From positions 650,501-714,500 of the forward strand of contig JAHDVF020000016.1 of assembly GCA_022606425.2 (NCBI GenBank): DNA of 64,000 bases, written 5' to 3'. Origin of the DNA: Lepidostoma basale (taxonomy: Eukaryota; Arthropoda; Insecta; Trichoptera; Lepidostomatidae). A program made the position numbers and the translations under genes. This document shows, one piece after another, positions 21,518-32,559 of this stretch. The notes under the pieces were generated by a model. The model worked only from the letters and a program-made list of their open reading frames with translations. It was not told the DNA's origin and searched no databases. Every line of letters begins with the position of its first letter. Position 1 is the stretch's first letter.

Positions 21518-22021
21518 CTTTTAAACTGAAAAATTCGCAACGCACGTCCGTTCGGTAGGCGCCTCCCGGCAGAGTGATAAAAAGTTTCTAGTGAGCGCAC
21601 TCCCATACCAATGTACAGGCCGGGTGATAGTCACGTCACGCTAATGTCGCCGGCCGCTGGAACATTTTGTTACCGCATTGTCACGTCGCCACAGTGAGCG
21701 CACTCTCATTTACCTCCATAGCACTTGACTCGGCGACAAAATGTTACTGTGACTTTTTGTTACAATCAGCGGGGGCTCTAAGTGTCGGCCTCGGCAAATG
21801 CATTAATCCACGCTCTCACGAACACTTTCAAACACCCAAAGTTATGTTGACTATCCGTCAGATCTCCGTCAGTTGACTATCCGGCGATATCGCGAACTTT
21901 TCTTCAGAAGTGTTTCGTCCGGCCCCGGCGTGGTCAAAATGGCGCGAAACGCCGGCGACCAGCGGGGCGCCGGGAGCGGCCCGTCCGCTACCTCGGGAGT
22001 CTGATTTCCAAATGTCTAGCC

Positions 22022-22593
22022 CCCGGATTTGCAATTCCGCAGGCGGGGGGATTGAGATCACGCCCCCCCCCCCCCTCCCAAAGTTTTGCTACTCACAAAA
22101 ATTGTCCCTTCACTTCTTTAAACACTATTATTGTTTTTCCTACCCACTATTATTGTTATTCATAGTCTTATCACTAATTAAAATTAAACTTAACTAAGAT
22201 CAAACAAGCCTCCAGAGAGAAAACGTATTTTCGGTCATGTAAAATTTGTCATGTCCCCGTGGTTATTTAATCTGTATATGGACAAATGTATGAAAGAGCT
22301 GAAAGGGTTGGATGTAGGTGCCAAAATGAGAGGAGTGTCAGTAAGCTGTCTCTTGTATGCGGATGACACTGTCCTTCTTGCAGACAACGAGCATGAACTA
22401 CAAGTCCTGGTGAATTGTATGTATGAGGTATGCATGCGAAATGATATGATGATGAATGTTAATAAGTCCAAGGTAATGATTTTTGAAAAGGAAGACGGGG
22501 GAGACGGCGTGATGGTAAGTTAGTTAGTTTTTTTAGTTTAAAATTTGTCTAGTGCAATCTCACCTATTATCCCATGAAACATGGCTATATCAA
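22022..22593 (-). repeat. Right arm of the inverted repeat, split by a LINE
   Basis: Inverted copy of 15912-16178. It is continuous with the left arm if 22251-22539 and one AAAATTTGTC copy are removed. Includes a C14 run at 22062-22075, near the inner edge. Confidence 0.85.
22251..22539 (+). mobile_element. Short LINE insertion with 10-bp target duplication
   Basis: Flanked by AAAATTTGTC at 22241-22250 and 22540-22549. It encodes MSPWLFNLYMDKCMKELKGL and CLLYADDTVLLADNEHELQV (reverse transcriptase YADD box), then KSKVMIFEKE. It then jumps directly to the family 3' end GGCGTGATGGTAAGTTAGTT. So it is 5'-truncated and also lacks the segment between the palm and the C-terminus. Confidence 0.87.
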
Positions 22594-22890
22594 CAGCAAC
22601 TTCTTCGTAACAACACTAATATCCAAATCCATACAGGAAAAAAACTACATCGAAATTTTTTTTTTTTTAATAATTGTGCCTAAAAATTTTTTTTTCTGAT
22701 TTGTTTCTGACAGTCAGCATATTGATTTTAGACATTTTGTCTCTGGTTTCTAGTTGACTTTTCGCGTTGCCTGGGCTGGGCGCGCCAGCGGTAATTCTCG
22801 CGGTGTACTGAATTTTGTTCAGTGTTCGGTGTATCCATAATATTTATATGGTAAATTAGTTGCGCACGATCGAATAATATTCGTACTAAG

Positions 22891-22971
22891 ATGTCTTCTG
22901 CGCCAGGCGGCGAATGTTTATTGCACCCGGAGCTTATGTCCTCCGAAGCCATAATTGAAGTATTGCTAGCA
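22891..22971 (+). CDS. Ashwin-like exon 1 (residues 1-27)
   Basis: ATG in the context CTAAGATGT; encodes MSSAPGGECLLHPELMSSEA and IIEVLLA, then donor GTGAGT. The LLHPELMS core is the signature that identifies the family. Confidence 0.85.
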
Positions 22972-24341
22972 GTGAGTTGAAATATTTTATTTTATCAATC
23001 GTTATTTTGGGTTATTATTGTCTCAAACACTTTATTACGTATAATTTTCAGAGAAAAGTTAAAATAGAGGGGCTTAATTCGATGGCAAGAGAAGATTTGA
23101 TCAATCTTTATAATCAGTTCTGCCTCCCTCACTCTCAGCGGAAGCCGAGAGACAGCGCAAGAGGAAAAGCTTCAAATACGCCGGCAGATAAGGCACCAGC
23201 AGCCGACACTAAGCCGAAGATCTACACATTACCGCCCGGACTTATGATCGATAAAACGGGTCGAATTGTCTCTATTATCGATCCAAATGATCCCAATAAT
23301 TTAACTTCGTTTACGGGGACTGTCCGTAATTTCTACGCAATCAAAAATCCACCCGTGGAAAATGATTCCAAGCGGAAGCGGAGTGATGTAAGTATTTATT
23401 TTCTACTTATTGTACTAGATTAAACTCACTTGACGTCCTTCCGAAGTGTTTCTGTCTATCACTTGACTGTCACTTGGGAGTGAAAGGAAACAGCCCTACG
23501 ATATTGGTGTGTCAAAGAGTTCCTGTAACAAATTTGTCACCCCACTCTTTCCTTTAATATTCTTGAGTCCATATATATGCATTCCAAATATGGCTCCTTT
23601 TTTCTTTTAACCCTTACCACTCCATTATTTTTTGATATTGTTGGTCAGCCAACTCTAATTTAAATAATGTCAAAATATTTTTATTGATAGGTAGTTAAAA
23701 AAAAAACCTTTAAAAATTCTTTTGTAATCATTTATTCTTCAAATAAAAAACTTTGCATAGTATGGTACTTTTTAAAACAATCTCCAGGATGGAGACCAGA
23801 TTTTCTGGAACAAGTCTCACAAAACCACACTGTTTCCCGTCTTCCCCCTGGAATCTTTCTGTTACTGCACACAGTACAGTCTTAGAACCTTTGTCCAGTT
23901 TCGCAATGAAGTGGGGCTTGTACTCTAATTACTCCTCTGCATGACGTATCACGCGAAGTCCCCGCCATTTTAGGTTATGTGAATTTGCAAGGATTATTTT
24001 ATAGTAAAATTAAAACAGAAAACAGTCAAAATCTTATTAAAACGTGAAATTAAATGTTTTTTTAATGAATAATCACAAGAAACAACGACACGTGTCAAGT
24101 TTTGCACGCTAAAATACACCGCGCGCCCAAGTCTTATCTTGTTGGTGGCCGCCAGCCGACAACTGAGTTGTAACATACATACGAGTATAGCGATGTCGGC
24201 TGGCATTCGACGAAGGAGTAGTAAGGGTTGATAAAAAAAAAGTTATGGTTCTTTTACAACATCGCTTTATGTGATTTTCAGGATCCCAGCAACAACCCAC
24301 TCAGCGATAAAAACCAGAGAAGGAGGATTGTCTGGCCGTAA
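22891..24341 (+). CDS. Ashwin (C2orf49) homologue, 3 exons, 158 residues
   Basis: Exons 22891-22971, 23052-23387 and 24282-24341 join at phase-0 GT..AG sites (GTGAGT/TTTTCAG and GTAAGT/TTTTCAG). The protein opens with ECLLHPELMSSEAIIEVL, matching LLLHPELLSQEF of vertebrate Ashwin, then MAREDLINLYNQFCLPHSQR (compare SLTDLYVQHAIPLPQR). A Lys/Ser/Pro-rich middle follows, and it ends RRRIVWP, matching the conserved KRKIQHVTWP end. Vertebrate Ashwin is nuclear and associates with the RTCB tRNA-splicing ligase complex; that function is inferred here from family. It is shorter than the human protein (about 230) because the middle is shortened. The start is the first ATG before the HPEL motif. Transposon nests lie on both sides. 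Confidence 0.87.
23052..23387 (+). CDS. Ashwin-like exon 2 (residues 28-139)
   Basis: Acceptor TAATTTTCAG, donor GTAAGT. Encodes RKVKIEGLNSMAREDLINLY, the basic PHSQRKPRDSARGK stretch, a PPGLMIDKTGRIVSIIDPND segment and a final KRKRSD. GC-rich compared with its flanks. Confidence 0.87.
24282..24341 (+). CDS. Ashwin-like exon 3 (residues 140-158 and stop)
   Basis: Acceptor GTGATTTTCAG; only 20 codons: DPSNNPLSDKNQRRRIVWP then TAA. Too short to stand alone, but the VWP terminus is the conserved end of Ashwin proteins and the phase is correct. Confidence 0.83.
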   Translation, partial: DPSNNPLSDKNQRRRIVWP

Positions 24342-24544
24342 GAAAACATTGTTATCAGCATCAAATTATTTTTTCCGCTTCCTCGTAGACTACGCCATAT
24401 TCTGGGATACTTTTATGAACAAGATCATTGTTGCTTTGTGATTAGTTTATGATTTTCACTCAATACATATTGTACATATCATCCCTCGAGCGCTAGACGG
24501 TAGACAGTCAAAGTTATTTGGCCGAGTACAAACATTTAAAGAGT

Positions 24545-24745
24545 TGGGTACCTAATGGAGTTCTCTTACCGACTATACATGCGAGCCAAGCATGGAACTG
24601 CTTAAATAATAGAGATGAGAACTCTCAGACAAATTTATAATAAAACATTGAAAATGAATGCCTAACTCTGACACAAGGAAAGTGTGCGGGATGGGTGAGA
24701 GTGGTGTGAAACAAAATTATGAAAGGATCACTAAGATCATTAGTA
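24545..24745 (+). mobile_element. LINE (RTE-like) relic
   Basis: Degenerate match to the 62.4-kb copy: GGAGTTCTCTTACCGACTAT, CGAGCCAAGCATGGAACTGC, TGAGAACTCTCAGAC and AATTATGAAAGGATCACTAA. Lies just 3' of the Ashwin-like gene. Confidence 0.6.
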
Positions 24746-24749
24746 TTAG

Positions 24750-24945
24750 GAATTTAAAATTATTGCATAGGTTTTCACGGTTGGTAGTAGTAATATGGGA
24801 TTTTGGGTAGATCTGTGTAACTTCAGGGTAGTTGTAAAGACCTGTAGTATACTATGCCGTGAAGATGAAGACTGCAATGATCTCTGAAATGTCATTCAGA
24901 AGAAGTTACATGGATCTTGCCAAATTCCAACAAAAAAAATTAAGT
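24750..24945 (+). repeat. Relic related to the 36.1-kb foldback
   Basis: GGTTTTCACGGTTGGTAGTA, GTAACTTCAGGGTAG, then CCGTGAAGATGAAGACTGCA and ATGATCTCTGAAATGTC. Both halves of the 36.1-kb palindrome are present in decayed form, in the same order. Confidence 0.6.
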
Positions 24946-24949
24946 TTAA

Positions 24950-26190
24950 ATTTTTCAATTTCTTATGGTAGGAAGGAGACACACGAGTTATTTATTTTCT
25001 AGTCCCACCGGCAAGACATTATCTTTTTTGTCAATATGAGCATGTTGATTTAAAATGTGTTTGATTGAAGAGATTGCGTAATATACCCTATTTGCTAACA
25101 GTGCGCTCCTCAACGATTTTTTGTTTATTTCAGAAGCAAGGAGAATGACGAATTGACCGAGAATATGTCAGCCCTAAATTTTGTTGTTAATTTACAAACA
25201 GACTCCATTGACAATGCTTGAAACATTGTGCTGAGTGTGTATGTATTCATTTTCGATAAGCTTAAGGCACTAACCCCGTGAAGTCCGTAGTTTGAGCTTT
25301 TAACCCCTATTAAAATTACTCTTTGATTCACTGATATCAGTTAATTCATTTGAAATGTTTTGATTGCGTACTTTCATTATGTATTAGGAAAACTATCTGA
25401 ACTGATTTGACATTTGATATAATTCTTGTTTTATATGTATGTAAGCTGATCATCATAATTGATTTCCACCTGATGATGTGATGGTCCAGTTCTTAGTTTT
25501 TTGATGTTATCATGTCTTGTGGGACTGTATGTAACTAATGCCTTAGAGATCATTACATTTATATTGATATGGAGGTGGTCTTTAAACCTTTTGTACCTAT
25601 GGATGGAAATACACGAAGAACAGTCAACTGTTCTAATCTATGCACATGTTGAAACTGTTGTATTTTGAAACTGGTCACGGTTTCATCGTGAGCATTATAT
25701 TAATGTCTCGATATGCTAAGTAGTGTTTGTAAAATTATCTGTGTTCTTAGTTTTATATGAAAATATTAGGGGGAATTAAACCATTATTTTGTAGTTTCAC
25801 ATAAAAAAAATTGTTGCTAAAATTATAAAATATAATTGCCATAATTTAATTAATTTTGGCTTTTAATGGGTGTTTGATATTGCAAACACCATTTTTTTTT
25901 TGCCTTACATTATCATAAAATATTCACTTTTCATCCCCTGTCACAAGTTGTGCCAAAAAACGGAAGGTTTTTTACTGTGATAATAGAGAACTGCATATGT
26001 TTATGTGTGCTTCTTTGTTAGCGTCGGATAGCTTCCAAATACCCATCTTATGCACTTTCCTAATCCGGTTTTAGGGTTTAGGCCACTATAGAATTTTCAA
26101 AAATCTATTATTTATTTTTTTTAAATGGTCCCTTAGGACATCAAAAACGATATCCCAAAAGATTATGGCCGGAAAATATCTCTAAGTACT
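24950..26190. other. AT-rich stretch without recognised content
   Basis: No coding frame, inverted repeat or transposon domain seen. Part may be 3' UTR of the Ashwin-like gene, but nothing shows it. Confidence 0.4.
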
Positions 26191-26199
26191 TGTTTTTCA

Positions 26200-27040
26200 A
26201 AGTATAGTACAAGGCTGCCAGGTAAAATACACCCATAATATTGGTGACTGTGATTCTAAGACTTTTTAAAGGCATTACTGATGCTAAGCCCTGTGAGAAT
26301 GTCACAGTATTCAAGAAATAGTGTAAAGATCACGTTCAAAAGTGAATGGGTAACCGCCTACGTAATTTGAAAAATAATAAAAAAGGTCTCACTGGAAAGG
26401 ACAAATTGACAGGAAAACTAATAGACAAACCCTCTATTTATTATGGATTGGCCATTCGCACAAACTGTAATTCAGTTGAAAACATGAGAAACAGTATATG
26501 GGCTACACTCTAATAAATTATCTACTGATGCAAAACCGCAGCACGATAAATGTCCGATCGGAGAGGATTCATGGTGCTCATGGCAAAAGGCTAAGGCTAC
26601 AAATAGTTTGGCCGAGTACAAACATAAGCCAGCTCTTCCAATTGAAGTGTATAAAGCTATCAAGCCATTCTACCAAGAATGAACCAGAGACAATCTTACT
26701 CGATGCATCGGCGGTTATACTCAAAACTGTAAAGATTTAATTAGACTGTGTGGGCATTGGCCCCAAAATCCATTTCTAGTGGTAATACAGTGTTGGGTAT
26801 AGCTATGGATATTGCAGTTGCGTGTACAATGACGGCTTTGCTTCAATTTTGCACGTAATGAAAGCAATGGATTTAGAAATTGGCCCGAACAGCTACGAAA
26901 TGTGCTTGGAGATTGATAGAGAGCGCATAAAGCTTGTAGAGAGATCGCTGTCTGGAGCTGCAAAAGAGTGGAGGATCGCTTTAAAATCTAATGAAAAGAA
27001 ATGGAAGAGCAGGACACTAATCTAGATGGCCAATTATATG
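26200..27040 (+). mobile_element. Mutator-like transposase relic
   Basis: Across three frames the translation gives IGDGDSKTFKGITDAKPC, MGNRLRNLKN, KLIDKPSIYYGLAIRTNCNS, VENMRNSIWATL, LSTDAKPQHDKCP, SWQKAKATNSLAEYKHKPAL and CIGGYTQN, then FNDGFASILHVMKAMDL. This is the order of the insect 'Mutator-like transposase domain' proteins as I recall them. Stops and shifts throughout; no terminal repeats found. Confidence 0.7.
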
Positions 27041-27772
27041 GTGCAGGCATCGCAGTTTAAAGGTATTGCAAAATTTTTCATGACTTTCTATAACTTTAAA
27101 CGCGTTTATCTCAAATCAGCATATTTCAAGTTGGCCGCACCCATAATTCAAACAAATTTCAACCAATTCACTTCAAATTTTAACTAGATCTTTAAACATA
27201 TATTGTCTAAATAAGTGTGTAGGATTTTTTTTTATATGGCATAGTTCATTTGATATTAACAATTTTCTAGCGATTTTTCTGTGAATTGTGTAAGTTTTGA
27301 CTTTGGAAGTGCACCATTCAGCCAAAAATCAATATATATATATATAAAAAAAAATCCTACGTACTTCTCTAGCTGTTATTATGTAAATTACAAGAACATT
27401 TTGTGACTCATCATCATTCAAAATTTACAGCAGCTGCTGGTGCGACTGTGGGCCCTTCCAAAATAGAGCGGTCTTCCAATCAATGCTGCACAGCCGCCAT
27501 TTTTAAATTAGTTAATCTATTAAAAATATATTTTACAGTCAATCAATCATATGTAAAATTAACTCCTACTATTATATTTTATTTTTCCTGGAAAAAAAAT
27601 CACAAAAGCCAATTTTTTCGGCCTCTAGAATGGCCTAACCCCTTCAATAAAACTGCACTGTAGACCAGGAAGATCCAAGTTTCTGGCTTCATTTGTTTTG
27701 TCTGGCTTAATAATCGCAAACCTGTCCATTTCAAAATATTGTCTCGATTCCTGGTCCACCTCATTTGAAATA

Positions 27773-28530
27773 CGGTAGAACCTCGATTATCCGGACTAAT
27801 TGGAGATGAAGGTAGTCCGGATAAGGACAAATCTGGATAATAGAAAAATATTATAATTGACAGGAAAAGACATTCAGTATGAATAATTTTTATTTATTTA
27901 CATAAATAGCTTTATTGTAAATTATTTATTAATTGAAAAATCAATTATACATTTCTGCTTAAAACTAGATTTTCGTTTTGAAGCTGCCAAATCGCGAATA
28001 CTTTTAAGACACATACTCGTAAGTTGTCCTCTTCTTGACTCTCAAACCACTTCATGGCGACATCTAAACACTGACTTTCTAGAAGCTTTCTTCAGAATGT
28101 GTAGGACCAATATTTCCCTCCTCGCAAATTTATTCTTAGTCTTCTTGATCGTGTTCCTCTGAGGCAGATATTTCTTTAATTATTTCCTCATCATTTAAAA
28201 TTTGGAATCCAGGAAAATTTTCACCATTCATCCAGGCCATGACAAACGGTGGAAGTCTATGTCTGCCTGTTGCATTGGCACACACCACTTTTAATGAAAC
28301 TACAACACATTTTCTTTTCGATTACATACGGTAATATTAAAAATAAACACAATTTAAATTGTGATCAATTTTTCAAGAAACAAACATCCAATGCGTATTG
28401 AATTCCAACGACTACTGACCAATATTTTACTTGTTGGGACTTATTGTTGGAACAAATCCATAAAACGCATTCCAACACGTACAAACTTTTTTGTTTATTT
28501 TGACCAATCCGGATAATGGAGGTTCTATTG
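27773..28530. mobile_element. Tigger/pogo-like element, decayed, TA duplication
   Basis: Left end CGGTAGAACCTCGATTATCC and right end GGATAATGGAGGTTCTATTG are inverted, with TA outside both. On the minus strand the interior gives LPPFVMAWMNGENFPGFQIL and NDEEIIKEISASEEHDQED, the C-terminal acidic part of a pogo-type transposase. Frame broken elsewhere. Confidence 0.8.
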
Positions 28531-28969
28531 TACATTGAAATAATGTAATGTGTGTTTTGGTTACCAACTGGTGAATTTTCATTAATATCCGTGTGTAGTT
28601 TATAAGAATGTGTTAGTTCTTAACTTTGTCCTCTGTCATAAATTGATTTTGTTGATTTTACACAAAATTATTTTCTTACAAATTCAATTTTGGTTTATGC
28701 AGATTTGTTGAAAGTATTTTCTCCTCCTTTCTAAATACAAGGTGTCTCCAAAGAAACTTTAAATTAGTGGATCGATTTAAAAAGAAGCGTGCCATTTATC
28801 GAAAAAAAGGTTTTAATTATTAAAGTAAACATAAATTTATTTCTTAAAAATAATATAGTCCAAATGTAAACCCTCACATTCGCGACACTCATTTAGTCGA
28901 AAACTAAAAAGCTCGGCAGGTAGACTCCGTGATGGCTGCCATTTCGTGACAAATATTTTATTTGAATTG

Positions 28970-29095
28970 CGCCAGGGAAGTCGGTTTATTGGCGTAATCT
29001 TTAGATTTGAGATAACCCCACAGGAAAATGTTCATAGGGGCTAAATCAGGTCTGCGTGGAGGCCAATTTATTTCACCTCTCCTGGAGATCAATTT
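28970..29095 (-). pseudogene. Tc1/mariner-superfamily transposase fragment
   Basis: Minus strand: RGEINWPPRRPDLAPMNIFL, then WGYLKSKDYANKPTSLAQF. This is the WPxxSPDLxPxDFFLWGYLK block that holds the third catalytic acid; here Asp is present in PDL. The rest of the transposase is missing. Confidence 0.72.
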
Positions 29096-29099
29096 TTTT

Positions 29100-29290
29100 T
29101 TTTTAAAAAAAAAAAGACTAACACCAAAGATTTTAATCAATGATATTAGAATTTATTTTACAATCTTCAATGTGAGCAGAAAATAGCTCATTATTATGAA
29201 GAAGGAATCCGGTCGTGTCCAGGCTCGAACCCATGTCACCTTGATCAGAAGCCAAGCGTTCTATCCCCTAGACCACCACCCGATTGCCGG
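29100..29290 (-). mobile_element. tRNA-derived SINE (family A)
   Basis: Minus strand reads TGGTCTAGGGGATAGAACGC with TTGGCTTCTGATC (A-box region), then GGTTCGAGCC (B box), and a body ending in an A/T-rich tail. The tail abuts the transposase fragment at its left. Same family as 61.5 kb. Confidence 0.8.
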
Positions 29291-29849
29291 GGAAAATTTC
29301 ACAAACTCGTGGCAGAGACGTATTGGATGTGTGACGTTGCTCCGTTTTACTGGAACCATATGCTTTGGTTATAGCCAGAAAAGTTTTGCATTTCAGACAC
29401 CAAAAAGTCGTCTAACATCTCCACATAAAGCTCTGAATTCAAATATAAACTTTCTTTTGAGACACCTTTGATATTTCTGTACCTGAATGTTTTTTTGTTG
29501 ATATTATTGATTAGAATTGACAATTCAGTTTTTGATTGGATGTGAAATAGAAACTGCATTTTTAATCCTAAAGATGAGGATCAATTATTTTTCTGTATTA
29601 ATATTTTTTTTATAAATTTTTATAGGCTCCTAACAGCCACTAGTTGTTATGTTAACCACGTATCAGTGTCGTGTTCTTAGAAAGTATCTAAACCTAAACT
29701 TATATGTATCTATTGATGTGATAAGCAAATGTGAAGTTAGTGAAAGGGGTAAATGTTACTAAATTATTTGTAGTTTGCCAAACCGTATTATGTAATACTT
29801 CTTCTTTTTCTTCATTTTATTCTGGATTATTGATCTGTTCTTGAATGGG

Positions 29850-30250
29850 AGTTTTCTTCTTGGCAAGTGTCACACCAGCTTGACAGTCTTCATGGCAGGC
29901 GATGTCCCATGGGTAAATTGACAGCAAACAACACGGGGAATTTTGGCATTCTCTTTCGCATCCACGTGGTCTCTCATATTTCAGAGTAGTACTCTCATCA
30001 GACGCTTTTGATCATAGCTGTGTCAGCTCTAGTTTCTACACCATATGTCATAATCGGGCTGAAAAATGTTGTAAATTCGGACATTGTTGTCTATGAGCAT
30101 GTGTTCGTTTCCCCACATTGTGTTCTTTAAGCAACTGGATATCGCTACTGTCCTGTTAGTTGCTTCCTCACTTCATTATAAAGATCTCCGTGACCAAATA
30201 TCCAGATCACACATACATGTTATATCTATTATTGAAGTTTCTGGACTAAC
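29850..30250 (-). mobile_element. LINE relic, fourth family
   Basis: Minus-strand frames give ISSCLKNTMWGNEHMLIDNN, VRIYNIFQPDYDIW and MRDHVDAKENAK, resembling the 'ISGCL..-.WRNKY...-RIYK..RPIMTYG.ETR' segment of insect LINEs. Heavily broken. Confidence 0.55.
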
Positions 30251-30707
30251 TAATAGTCCATGGCTGAATGGTCTCACCTTTCGCTAACAAATTAATGAAC
30301 TATTACACAATGACATATATTTGTATTTTCTGGACTGATTTTAGTTTTATTTATTTTAATCAATTTACGCATGAATTAAGATTATTGTTGAAGAAAATAT
30401 TTAATTTCTTATACCTAGGATAAGATATACTTGATGTGTGTAAAAATAAATCGTTTGTTAGGCTTCTCTCGAGATACGATTTTTAATTGTTTACATTGGC
30501 ACAATAGAAATACTTACTCAAAAGTGTCAAATATTTTAAACTCAATAGGTTAGTTGAACTGGATTCATTTCTAGGATGATGCGATCTAAAGTCAGATGTA
30601 GATGTTCCTCAATGTGAAAATGATGTAACAAATTTATTTATCAGAGAGATCAAATTTATTTATCAAAGAGATTATACCTGACTGTCTAACAAGTCTTGTC
30701 AGTTTAA

Positions 30708-31356
30708 CCCATTGCAACACAAAGCCGGCGAATCGCCGGCCAAGGTCAATTTGTCACTGATTCACAAAGCCGACGATTCGCCGGTTTGTCTTCGAAGTGA
30801 TTTTTTTTACATTAAAATTGAATGACAATAACTTTATTCATAAAAATGACATAAGTATATTTCGGTAACTGATTTCGTAATAAAATGTAATAATCATAAT
30901 TTATTTCACATTATTTATTACAAAATATTACGATATTTTAACATCTGTCAATATCTCCAAAATGGCCGAATGCACTCGTAAACAAACTCGTCGCGCTTGT
31001 AATATTTCATCAAATGAGGATGAAATCGCGAATCCTTTTGGAATGTTGGAGTGAGAATGAAGTTGATGAATATTCTAGTGATTCTAGTGACTTGATTCTC
31101 ATGATTGTAAATCTCGATGGGAATGTGAGAAATGTTTGGTGGCTCTTCACATGCCAGAATGCTTTAAAGCTTATCACACTCTTCCAAAACTACCCGGGGA
31201 TGAGCCATAATGATCTAGCTTACGAACAAAAAAAATTATGCTTTTATGTTTTACCATTTTTATTTTGTGTGTAATTTATTGTAATAAAAAAAGAGTCAAA
31301 ATTAAATAGTGTGTTATATGAACAAATTATGTCATCTTTATTAGTGGTGCAATGGG
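30708..31356 (+). mobile_element. piggyBac-like element with TTAA duplication
   Basis: TTAA-CCCATTGCAACAC at the left and GTGGTGCAATGGG-TTAA at the right, a 13-bp inverted end with one mismatch. Inside, one frame reads CEKCLVALHMPECFKAYHTL, the Cys-rich end of piggyBac transposases. The rest of the transposase is deleted. A second internal inverted repeat contains GCCGGCGAATCGCCGGC. Confidence 0.88.
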
Positions 31357-32017
31357 TTAATGACGATTGGTAAGAATGACAGAACAGTTAGCCCCGTTCA
31401 TAAAAAATAGCTTAAAATTACGCGTTAAATATACAGTGTATAAATTCTGGAGATAAAAGTCTACGGGAAGTTTCATAAGTTAAGTCCTTATTGTTTATTA
31501 TAACCTTAAAATTTAATTGACTTTGAACTGAAATTTAAAAAGCTAACTGTTCCATTAAAATTTCCGGGTTAACCAAGTGTTCCATTGTAGTTTGGTAAAT
31601 TCTGCTTTAGAAGATAAAACGATTTAAGAACAAGGCGAGATTTTTTTGACAATAGTAAAAAAAAACGCAAATGACAGCAATGTGTTAAGAACAACCCCAA
31701 TTATAGAGGTAATCTATAATACAATTAAACTATTTAATTTTAGTTTGCAAACCCCCGGATTCAAAGGGTTTATTTTAAGAAAGCTAGGTTAAGTTCGGCA
31801 AAGTATATTTTATTATGAAATGTGATTTAGTAAGAGAATGTGATAATTAAGTAGGTACATTGTATTGGAATCCAAATAATTGTTTTTGTTTGGTTATTTT
31901 TATATAGTTAATTTACTTTGTTAACATATGTTTTATTTTTTATAATTATTATTGTGTTTTATTTGGCTTCTAATAGAATGCCAATTTAATATTGTGAAAA
32001 TGTTATTTAATAATTAA

Positions 32018-32159
32018 CCCATTAACGCCCAGCGTAATTTGATGTAAGATGAACTAAATAAATTGAGATTATTTTAAATTTATCAACTCGCTCGCTACGG
32101 TTATGACCAATTCAAAGAGCTTGTAACATGACATGACATGCCATCTGGGTGCTACAGGG
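32018..32159. mobile_element. piggyBac-type MITE
   Basis: TTAA-CCCATTAACGCCCAGCGT at the left and CATCTGGGTGCTACAGGG-TTAA at the right. 142 bp, no coding capacity. Confidence 0.75.
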
Positions 32160-32559
32160 TTAATTAAAGGAGTGATATGAGAATTGTTGTGTGTGGAATG
32201 AGGATGTATCGGAAGCAGGCAAGAAATAATAAAGCAAAGTAGAAACAGATTGATGTTTATTCCTTTTTATATTTACGCCTTAACAATTGACTTACAATAG
32301 TATAATCATAATGTTATCAGAGCGGTGTCCTCTGCAGCGGCCATTTTCTCAGATTATCTTAATTTCTTTACAATTGTTATTTAACTATTGATTAACATGT
32401 TTTTAATAATTCTCTTTATATAATTTCTTTAGTTTTACACACAATACGGATATCCAAAATGGCGAGAAACATAATAAACCCTCTGTGTAAAAAATCATAT
32501 TTTAGTACTTACTATTCCAGAAATTTTGTCTATTTAAATTAAATTTTTTAAAGATAAAA

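Larger units (their letters stand above)
18881..21778 (+). mobile_element. PIF/Harbinger transposon, 2.9 kb, near-complete
   Basis: Flanked by TAA on both sides (18878-18880 and 21779-21781), the 3-bp target duplication of this superfamily. Inverted ends share CGCTGAYTGTRAC, GTYACAGTAAC and TTTTGT at equal distance from TAA; the outermost seven bases differ. It carries the two standard genes: a DDE transposase (plus) and a MADF/Myb-like protein (minus). The MADF 3' exon lies inside the transposase intron, and the MADF first exon lies beyond the transposase stop. Confidence 0.82.
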
